Source: Phycisphaerales bacterium
GTDB taxonomy: Bacteria; Planctomycetota; Phycisphaerae; UBA1845
Assembly (NCBI GenBank): GCA_003597935.1
Contig: QZJT01000105.1
Coordinates: 1-43,742, forward strand
Reading direction: 5' to 3'
DNA length: 43,742 bases
The stretch's first letter is position 1, and each line of letters begins with the position of its first letter. Below the pieces are notes generated by a model, which saw only the letters and a list, made by a program, of their open reading frames with translations, made no database searches and was not told the origin of the DNA. Of the stretch, positions 6,683 to 12,952 are shown in pieces. A program made the position numbers and the translations under genes.

Positions 6683-7954
6683 ATGTTCGACCGCTTCACA
6701 GATCGCGCCCGCAAGGTCATGGCGCTGGCCAACAACGAGGCTCAACGGCTCAACCACGAGTACGTCGGGACGGAACACATCCTGCTCGGGCTGCTGGCCG
6801 AGGACGGCGGCACCGCCAATTCCGCGTTGAGCATCCTCGCGCCTGAGCTTGACTTGAACAGAGCACGGGCGGAAGTCGAAAAGCTGATCTTGCGCGGTCC
6901 GGAGATGCTGTGTTCCGGCAATCTTCCACCGACGCCGCGCGCCAGGCACGTGATCGAGTATGCGATCGAGGCGTCCCTCGAACTCCACGATGAATGCGTG
7001 TCAACCGAACATCTCCTGCTGGGGTTGTTGCGCGAATCCGAGGGTATCGCCGCCCAGATTCTGAAGACCGTGGGTGTCGAACTCGCTGCGGTGCGGCAGA
7101 GGTTGCTCTCGCTGCGTAACCCACCACCATCAGCAGGCGTCGCATCCAGCGCATCCACAGCGAAAACTGGAAGTTCCATGAGAATCATCCGCCGCCCCAG
7201 CGTATACCTCGTCGGCCGTCAGGTCATGGACGAGGTCGAGATCGACCGATTCCTCGCCGACCATGACGTGTCCCACTGGACTACCGACACCGAGGTCGCG
7301 GGCGAAAAGCTGGCGGAGATGGCCGGGCGGCTGTGCTACCTGAGCTTCGCCAAGCCGCGGCCGGGCGGCAACGCGGCCTACCTGGGCCACATCAGGGAGG
7401 TCGGCCACGGCAGCGTGCTGGAGCACGCGGTGTGGAACTTCATCATCACCGGCGTGTCGCGGTCATTCACGCACGAACTCGTCCGACACAGAGCCGGGTT
7501 TGGATACAGTCAACTAAGCCAGAGGTACGTCGACGAGTCGGTGGCTGAGTACGTCGAGCCGGACTGCATCGCCGCGGACCCGGCGCTGCACGAGATATGG
7601 CGAGCGGCGGTCGAGCAGGCGCACGCGGCATACGTCAGGCTCACCGCCGGGTTGGCCGCCAGGTTTGCCGACGTGGAAGACAAGACGCTGCGCCGCAAGA
7701 TGGCCCGGCAGGCGGCTCGCTCGGTGCTGCCCAACGCCACCGAGACCAAGATCTTCGTCACCGCCAACGCCCGCGCCCTGCGGCACTTCATCGAGCTGCG
7801 CTGCAACGAACACGCCGAGACGGAGATCCGCATCGTGGCCGGTATGGTGCTCGACATCCTCGCCCTTGAGGCGCCGAGCATCTTCGGCGACTACCAGCGT
7901 GTCAATCTGCCCGACGGCACCTGGGCGGCGACGACGCCGCACACGAAAGTGTGA
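6683..7954 (+). CDS. thyX: ClpC N-domain fused to flavin-dependent thymidylate synthase (ThyX)
   Basis: The 423-residue frame joins a full ClpC-type N-domain (1-145) through a Pro/Ser/Ala-rich linker (about 146-165) to ThyX (166-423). ThyX makes dTMP from dUMP with methylene-tetrahydrofolate, FAD and NADPH. The N-domain keeps both GTEH-type glutamates, Glu31 and Glu109. The ThyX signature is RHRAGFGYSQLSQRY (268-282), with Ser279 aligned to the active-site serine. Other expected segments include LGHIREVGHGSVLEHAVWNF and the C-terminal NATETKIFVTANARALRHF. No stop separates the halves. However, an in-frame ATG at 7178 with GGAAG just upstream would give a normal 258-residue ThyX, so the N-domain could be a separately acquired leader and both forms may be made. 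The ATG at 6683 follows the previous stop by 2 bp. ThyX identity is firm; the functional meaning of the fusion is inference. Confidence 0.9.
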   Translation: MFDRFTDRARKVMALANNEAQRLNHEYVGTEHILLGLLAEDGGTANSALSILAPELDLNRARAEVEKLILRGPEMLCSGNLPPTPRARHVIEYAIEASLELHDECVSTEHLLLGLLRESEGIAAQILKTVGVELAAVRQRLLSLRNPPPSAGVASSASTAKTGSSMRIIRRPSVYLVGRQVMDEVEIDRFLADHDVSHWTTDTEVAGEKLAEMAGRLCYLSFAKPRPGGNAAYLGHIREVGHGSVLEHAVWNFIITGVSRSFTHELVRHRAGFGYSQLSQRYVDESVAEYVEPDCIAADPALHEIWRAAVEQAHAAYVRLTAGLAARFADVEDKTLRRKMARQAARSVLPNATETKIFVTANARALRHFIELRCNEHAETEIRIVAGMVLDILALEAPSIFGDYQRVNLPDGTWAATTPHTKV

Positions 7955-8006
7955 ACACCCGGAGCCGCTTTCCGAGGGACGGGCCGCCCGGCGTGTCTGC
8001 GCCAGT

Positions 8007-9662
8007 TCAATCGTCGTCGTCAGTGAGATAGCCCAGCCCGATGAGAGCTTTGCGGTGGGCGGCCTCCTCGTCGCCGAGGGTCGGCTCGGTCGGACCGACG
8101 TCCTCCAGCTCGAAGGGGTAGCCGAGCTTGTCGCGCCAGAACTTCAGGCCGTTCTCTTCCGCCCGTGTCCGCTTATCTTTCAACTTGGCGAGCAACTCTT
8201 CGAAGGTCGTGCGGATCGCTTCCTCCGCCTGGATCGAGAAGGCGTCAAGTTCCGCCCGCAGTGACTCTTTCAAGCCATCGGGGACCGGCTCAGCGCTCAG
8301 CAACTGGCGGCACTCGATACCCAGCGGCTGGTGATGGCCGTTGGTGGTCGGGCTTACCGTCCAGATGCGGCTTTCCGGGGGCCGGCGGTCGTTGCGGTAG
8401 AAGGTGCCCTGGGCGATTACGCCGCGCTGCGAGAAGCTCTCGACGAAGATCGGCCGCGCCGGCGGTTCGCGCCCCTCGCGCAGGGCGGGAAGGAGGCTTC
8501 GCGAATCGTGGGCGTTGCCCGCCAGGCGCAGCGCCTCCAGCGCGGTGGCGTAGATGTCCAGGACGGTCGCAGGCGTCTGCAGCGCTACGCCGGCCGCCAC
8601 CCCCGCGCCCACGAACGCCAGCGGCACCCGTACCTGGCCTACGTCCACGGAATGCGAGTGGGCGAAATAGTAATCATCTTCGCCAAACGCCTCGCCGTGG
8701 TCGGACGTGACGATCACCAGGGTATGGCGCAGCAGCCCCAACTGGTCGACGCGGTCCAGCAGGCGCTGGATCTCGCTGTCCAGGTAACGGATCTCGTTGT
8801 CATAACGTCGGCTGTACTCGCCGACGTGTCGCTCACTTCCGACCACCTGATAGCTCGGGATCGCCTTGTAGCCGGAGGTGTCGGCGCCGATCGGCAATTC
8901 GAGGTCGCGCTCGGGAGGCACGTCGGTCTCGCGCAATTCCGGGTACATGGCCGGCGGCAGATAAGGCCCGTGCGGGTCCTGGTAATGCACCCACAGGAAG
9001 AACGGCGCATTGTGTACGATGTCGAGCAGGATGAGCGCTTCGTCCGTGGTGGTGGCGGCGATCTTGGGGTTGTAGGCGCCGGTCTGGCGGTCGAACTGCA
9101 TGTCGCGGTAGACGGCGAAGCCCTGGTGCAGCCCCAGCCGGCGGTTGAGCGTCGGGTTGCTGATGACCGCGGCCGTGCGCATGCCGGCGTCGCGGCAGAC
9201 CTCCGCCAGCGTCATCGTTCGTCCGGAGAGCTTGAAGAACCGGCCGTTGTCCAGCCCGACCGAGGTGAAGCTGGGGTACAGGCCGGTCATCATGGAGATA
9301 TGGGACGGGGCCGTGTACGAGGCGGTGGAGAACGCCCACTCGAACCGCGTTCCCCGGGCCATGAAGCGGTCGAGGTTGGGCGAGGTCGGGCGGCCGTAGC
9401 CGTAGCCGCTCAGGCGGTCCGCCCGCAGCGTGTCGATGGTGATGAGCAGGATGCTCTCGGCCTTGGGCGCGGGCTGGGTCACCGCCGCGGGCGGGGCCGT
9501 CGGCTGGGGCCGGTGTTCTTCCGCCAGAGCCGCCGATACGCCGACCGCCCATGCGAGGGCGAGCGTCCACCCCGCTGCCATTCCCCCGACGGCCCCGTCC
9601 CGGAGGCGCGGGGAGCCGCCAAGCGGGCACGGTCTGGTCCTGGGAGGGGTCGGGCGGAGCAT
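8007..9662 (-). CDS. Exported sulfatase-fold hydrolase with Thr at the FGly position
   Basis: Alkaline-phosphatase-superfamily enzyme, 551 residues, with an N-terminal signal or anchor (hydrophobic at about 28-47). The first metal segment ILLITIDTLRADRLSGYG contains Asp77. Where sulfatases have C/S-x-P-x-R, this protein has TAPSH (117-121), so it lacks both the formylglycine Cys and the following Arg and is unlikely to be a classical arylsulfatase. Thr is the nucleophile in phosphoethanolamine transferases of the same fold. WVHYQDPHGPYLPP and VTSDHGEAFGED supply later metal ligands. The ATG at 9662 follows GAGG by 8 nt; an upstream in-frame start at 9767 lacks support. The C-terminal 80 residues form a charged helical tail ending in four Asp. 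It is divergent from the cysteine dioxygenase gene. The substrate is unknown. Confidence 0.85.
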   Translation of the reverse strand: MLRPTPPRTRPCPLGGSPRLRDGAVGGMAAGWTLALAWAVGVSAALAEEHRPQPTAPPAAVTQPAPKAESILLITIDTLRADRLSGYGYGRPTSPNLDRFMARGTRFEWAFSTASYTAPSHISMMTGLYPSFTSVGLDNGRFFKLSGRTMTLAEVCRDAGMRTAAVISNPTLNRRLGLHQGFAVYRDMQFDRQTGAYNPKIAATTTDEALILLDIVHNAPFFLWVHYQDPHGPYLPPAMYPELRETDVPPERDLELPIGADTSGYKAIPSYQVVGSERHVGEYSRRYDNEIRYLDSEIQRLLDRVDQLGLLRHTLVIVTSDHGEAFGEDDYYFAHSHSVDVGQVRVPLAFVGAGVAAGVALQTPATVLDIYATALEALRLAGNAHDSRSLLPALREGREPPARPIFVESFSQRGVIAQGTFYRNDRRPPESRIWTVSPTTNGHHQPLGIECRQLLSAEPVPDGLKESLRAELDAFSIQAEEAIRTTFEELLAKLKDKRTRAEENGLKFWRDKLGYPFELEDVGPTEPTLGDEEAAHRKALIGLGYLTDDDD

Positions 9663-9741
9663 CGGGCGATCCTCACTTTCCGGCGTTGTGGCTGCCACCG
9701 GGTGAAACGATGCGGCAGCGCATTTGTTGCCCGGTTCCAGG

Positions 9742-9770
9742 TTGTCGCAGGGGCGGCCGATCGGCATAAT
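9742..9770 (+). promoter_or_regulatory. Sigma70-type promoter for cysteine dioxygenase
   Basis: TTGTCG (9742-9747), a 17-bp spacer and CATAAT (9765-9770) lie 84 bp upstream of the ATG at 9855, in the 192-bp divergent region shared with the sulfatase-fold gene. Confidence 0.5.
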
Positions 9771-9854
9771 GGTCTATCGGCGCTGCCGGGGCGGCGGACC
9801 GGGCCGGACGAGCGCCACCCGACAATTGATCGACTGCCGCACAAGGAGTTGGCC

Positions 9855-10412
9855 ATGGCGACCACGACGTGTCAGATTCCGAAGCTGGAGTCCCTGATCG
9901 ACTACCTCGACTCCTTGACCCACCGGGCGTCGGTGGCGGACCTGCGGCGTGAGCTGGAAGCGCTTGACGATCTGACGGTCGAGGACGTGGCCGAGTACGT
10001 TCGCTTCGATGAACGCCAGTACCTGCGCAACCTCATCAAGGGCGGTCCGTGGTACCACCTGCTGGCGCTGTGCTGGCGGAGCGGGCAGCGCAGCCCGATT
10101 CACAACCACGCCCAGTCGACCTGCGGCGTCCGCGTGCTGAAGGGCAAGCTGACGGAAACGCAGTTTCGAAAGACGCCGTGCGGCCAGATCGCGGCGGTGG
10201 GATCGGAGGACATGGGCGTCGGCGAGGTCTGCGCCATGCAGGACGCCTATATCCACCAGATCTCCAACCTGCAAGCGCCCGGCCAGGACCTGATCACGCT
10301 GCACATCTACTCGCCGCCGCTGCTGCGGATGGACACCTATTCGCTGACGGACCCGACGGTGGGCCAGTATTACCCGGTGATCCTGGAACACTGCGAGGGA
10401 AGCGGGATATAG
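9855..10412 (+). CDS. Cysteine dioxygenase
   Basis: Iron-dependent cupin that oxidises L-cysteine to cysteine sulfinate in the cytoplasm. The 185-residue protein has the iron ligands His83 and His85 (PIHNHAQSTCG) and His134 (YIHQISN). Cys90 and Tyr152 (LHIYSPP) align with the Cys93-Tyr157 crosslink pair of mammalian enzymes, and Arg58 (QYLRNL) with the substrate-binding Arg60. Having both crosslink residues is typical of eukaryotic-like enzymes, while many bacterial ones have Gly at the Cys position. AAGGAG lies 6 nt before the ATG and a good promoter is at 9742-9770. Long in-frame readthrough upstream is antisense to the sulfatase-fold gene and not part of this gene. Mercaptopropionate dioxygenase is a less likely alternative given Arg58 and the crosslink pair. 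Confidence 0.92.
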   Translation: MATTTCQIPKLESLIDYLDSLTHRASVADLRRELEALDDLTVEDVAEYVRFDERQYLRNLIKGGPWYHLLALCWRSGQRSPIHNHAQSTCGVRVLKGKLTETQFRKTPCGQIAAVGSEDMGVGEVCAMQDAYIHQISNLQAPGQDLITLHIYSPPLLRMDTYSLTDPTVGQYYPVILEHCEGSGI

Positions 10413-10491
10413 CGCCGCGCCCGGGCGTGGCGCCGCCGGCCCCATCCCAGGTCGCCGAGCGCGGTGGCGCCCTGGGCCGGGTCCGGCGGAC

Positions 10492-10521
10492 TTGCACAAA
10501 CCCTAACAAGTGCCGTATGAT
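10492..10521 (+). promoter_or_regulatory. Candidate sigma70 promoter at the R-M module
   Basis: TTGCAC (10492-10497), an 18-bp spacer and TATGAT (10516-10521). It is a strong match, but its -10 box lies inside the first codons of the longest nuclease frame (GTG at 10510). Either that start is too far upstream or the promoter match is fortuitous. Confidence 0.35.
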
Positions 10522-11322
10522 CCCGCCCTGCCCACGGACGGTCCCTATCTCGACATCATCCGGGCCGCGCTTCGTGTCTGCCGTGACTACAGGCCCGCGT
10601 TCGGGCGGGGCAGGGGCGGCGGCATCACCCTTGAGCAGTTCCAGCAGATCTATCGCGAGGACGAGTTCTATTCGTGGTTCGGTCTTGATTCGCCACTGGT
10701 GTACGCGGCCCATAAGGCCGCGGGTGGCATCACTTCGGTCTACCGGCAGGTTGGAATCGGCTGCCAACGGCTTTTCCAGCAACTCCTGCAAGACACGCTC
10801 GGACTTTCGGCAGCCGATGCCACGTGGTCGTACGAAGTCGAGGTGAAGGGTGCGTGAGCGCGAACCCTCGCGCTCGACGGGCGCATTCCGCTGGAGAGGG
10901 TCACCGACGAGGATGCACGTGAGCGGTGCCGGGCATGGCTGACTGATGCGGTGGCGGCCGTCGGCCTCGGCCGGAGGCAGACCAGATCCCTCCACGGATG
11001 CGTCTTCGAGATCCGGCAGGGCTACAAGAGCAATGATGCGAAGCGCCAGAACGCCGACGTGTCCAACGCCGCTAATGCGTTTGCGCATCGCTACCTTCCC
11101 GTCATGCTCTTGCTCTCCGTGCAGATCCCCGACAGCCTCGCGAGCCGGTACGCGCGGGCGCACTGGCTGATCCTCCGGGGAAAAGTCGCCGGCACCTCGA
11201 CGGAATCGACGTACGCTTTCGCAAGCCAGGTCCTGGGCTATGATCTGGCGGATTTCTTTCGCCGTAACTCCGCCGCGATCAAGGAAGAGACGATCGCCGT
11301 TTTCGAAGGGTTGTTGGCGTGA
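10510..11322 (+). pseudogene. Putative type II restriction endonuclease, interrupted by an in-frame TGA
   Basis: Two pieces of one reading frame, 10510-10857 and 10858-11322, are separated only by the TGA at 10855-10857. Reading through gives about 270 residues with smooth continuity: EVEVKGA, stop, ARTLALDGRIPLERV. The stop sits next to CGA-type sequence and a single C-to-T change from CGA would explain it. The second half contains VFEIRQGYKSNDAKRQNAD, a charged motif like the catalytic region of restriction enzymes, possibly TdeIII/MjaII-like, though I cannot verify the family. The end overlaps the methyltransferase start by 4 bp (GTGA), the arrangement expected of an R-M operon. The start is uncertain: GTG at 10510 has no Shine-Dalgarno and overlaps a promoter match. 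The alternative is two small independent genes. Confidence 0.55.
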
Positions 11323-12659
11323 ATGTCGACCTGTTTGGCGAGCCATTGACCGATGTACGATCCCGCGGCGGTCTGGGCCGGCACGATCACCTGACGTTCC
11401 GTGGGAACGTGGCGTTGGGCCGGCACGGCTGGCTGCGCCTGACACCGGCGTATTCGCTGCACCTCGTGCGCCGGTTGCTCGCACGGTATGGGCCCCACGA
11501 CGTGGTGCTCGAACCGTTTTCCGGCACCGGAACGACGCCGCTGGCGTGTGCTGCCGCGGGGATTCGATGCCACGCCGTAGACATCAATCCGTTCCTCGTG
11601 TGGCTGTGCAAACTGAAGCTCACTCGATTCGACGATGGCGTGCCCGCCGCGGTCGTCAAGGCCGCCGCGCGCGTCGCCGACGCCGCCCGCGAACCTGGCG
11701 CGCCCGCGTGGCAACCGGATTTGCACCAGATCGAGAAGTGGTGGGACGCCCCGACGCTTGGCGCCTTGGGCTGTGCGTGGGAGGCGATCCGAAAACCTCG
11801 CCGCCCCCGCGCGCCCGCAGTCACGGAACTCTTGAGCATCGCGTTCTGCCGAACCATGATTCAGACTGCCCATGTCTCCTTGGGACATCAGTCGATGTCG
11901 TTCAAGAAACCGGGCGACGATGTCGGGCTGTTGTCCGAGCCGTCCGGCGACGCGCGGCAGACCGTTGTAAATGCGTTTCTGGCAGCGGCCCGCGAGGTCG
12001 CCGATTCGCTCGTCGTCGAGCCGCCCGTTGTGGACTGCGAGGTAGTCCTGGGCGACTCGCGCCACCTGCCGGCGGCCCTGCCGTCGGATCGGCCGCGCTA
12101 CACGGTCGTGGTCACATCGCCGCCTTATCCGAACCGCATGTCGTACATCCGCGAACTCCGGCCCTACATGTACTGGCTCGGCTATCTTTCCAATGGCCGT
12201 GCTGCGGGCGAACTGGACTGGCAGGCGATCGGGGGAACCTGGGGATGTGCCACCAGCCTGCTCAACGGTTGGACGCCGAACGGTCAGGGTCAGATTCCCT
12301 TCCCGCACTTTGACCGGATCGTTGAGGAAATCGGCCGCGGCCACGCGCTCCTGGGCCGCTACGTCCACAAGTACTTCGAGGACATCAAGAGCCACATCGT
12401 GGGACTGCGCGACGTGCTCGCGCCCGGCGCCCATTGTCATTACATCGTCGGCAACAGCAAGTTTTACGACACCCTGCTGCCGGTCGAGGGCATCTACGCG
12501 GCGCTGTTCGAGGACGCGGGCTTCGTCGACGTGGGGGTAGAGACCATCCGCAAGCGAACGAGCAAGAAAGAGCTGTTCGAGTTCATCGTCCACGCGCACG
12601 TGCCCCACAGGCCGCGGGAGCGGAGCGCACGGGGCGTAGCACGATCAAGCCGGACCTGA
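11319..12659 (+). CDS. Amino-group DNA methyltransferase of a restriction-modification system
   Basis: Methylates adenine N6 or cytosine N4 in DNA using S-adenosylmethionine. The 446-residue protein has the SAM-binding motif LEPFSGTGTTPL (motif I, around residues 64-75), then a helical target-recognition region (about 95-250), then the catalytic motif IV TSPPYPNR at 266-273. The order is motif I before motif IV. TSPPY is more typical of N4-cytosine enzymes, but the modified base cannot be fixed by reading. The GTG start overlaps the stop of the upstream putative nuclease by 4 bp, pointing to coupled translation. No frameshift or stop is seen, so the modification activity probably survives although the partner nuclease appears broken. 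Confidence 0.88.
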   Translation: MNVDLFGEPLTDVRSRGGLGRHDHLTFRGNVALGRHGWLRLTPAYSLHLVRRLLARYGPHDVVLEPFSGTGTTPLACAAAGIRCHAVDINPFLVWLCKLKLTRFDDGVPAAVVKAAARVADAAREPGAPAWQPDLHQIEKWWDAPTLGALGCAWEAIRKPRRPRAPAVTELLSIAFCRTMIQTAHVSLGHQSMSFKKPGDDVGLLSEPSGDARQTVVNAFLAAAREVADSLVVEPPVVDCEVVLGDSRHLPAALPSDRPRYTVVVTSPPYPNRMSYIRELRPYMYWLGYLSNGRAAGELDWQAIGGTWGCATSLLNGWTPNGQGQIPFPHFDRIVEEIGRGHALLGRYVHKYFEDIKSHIVGLRDVLAPGAHCHYIVGNSKFYDTLLPVEGIYAALFEDAGFVDVGVETIRKRTSKKELFEFIVHAHVPHRPRERSARGVARSSRT

Positions 12660-12813
12660 GCGGCCTGGCACTCGAGGATCGAGGCGCCGTCATGGTCCCT
12701 GCCCGGGCGCACCGGTGCGGCGCATCGGCCCGTCGCCGGGCTTCGGTCGGTCGGTCCTGGACGGGCAGCGCCGCGCCCGGGCGCCCCCTTCCCGGTCGAG
12801 AAACGTCACCCGG

Positions 12814-12842
12814 TTCGCGTTTCCCGCCCGACGCGGTACACT
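12814..12842 (+). promoter_or_regulatory. Weak candidate promoter for the M16 protease
   Basis: TTCGCG (12814-12819), a 17-bp spacer and TACACT (12837-12842) lie about 110 bp before the ATG at 12953, in a 293-bp gap that otherwise shows nothing recognisable. Confidence 0.3.
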
Positions 12843-12952
12843 CGGGGCGCGTCGTGGAGGTCGGATGGCGGCGGCGCGTCTGCCAACGGATCAGGCCGCG
12901 ACGAGCGCGACGAGTACATACGCCTCGAAATCCTGAACTCAGGGAGCAACCC

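Noticed and set aside
8331..9854. N-terminal extension of the cysteine dioxygenase frame
   Set aside because: It is antisense to the sulfatase-fold gene, and the ATG at 9855 has a Shine-Dalgarno and a promoter at 9742-9770.
12660..12952. Possible small gene upstream of the M16 protease
   Set aside because: Frames there are Arg/Pro-rich without start signals or resemblance to known proteins.
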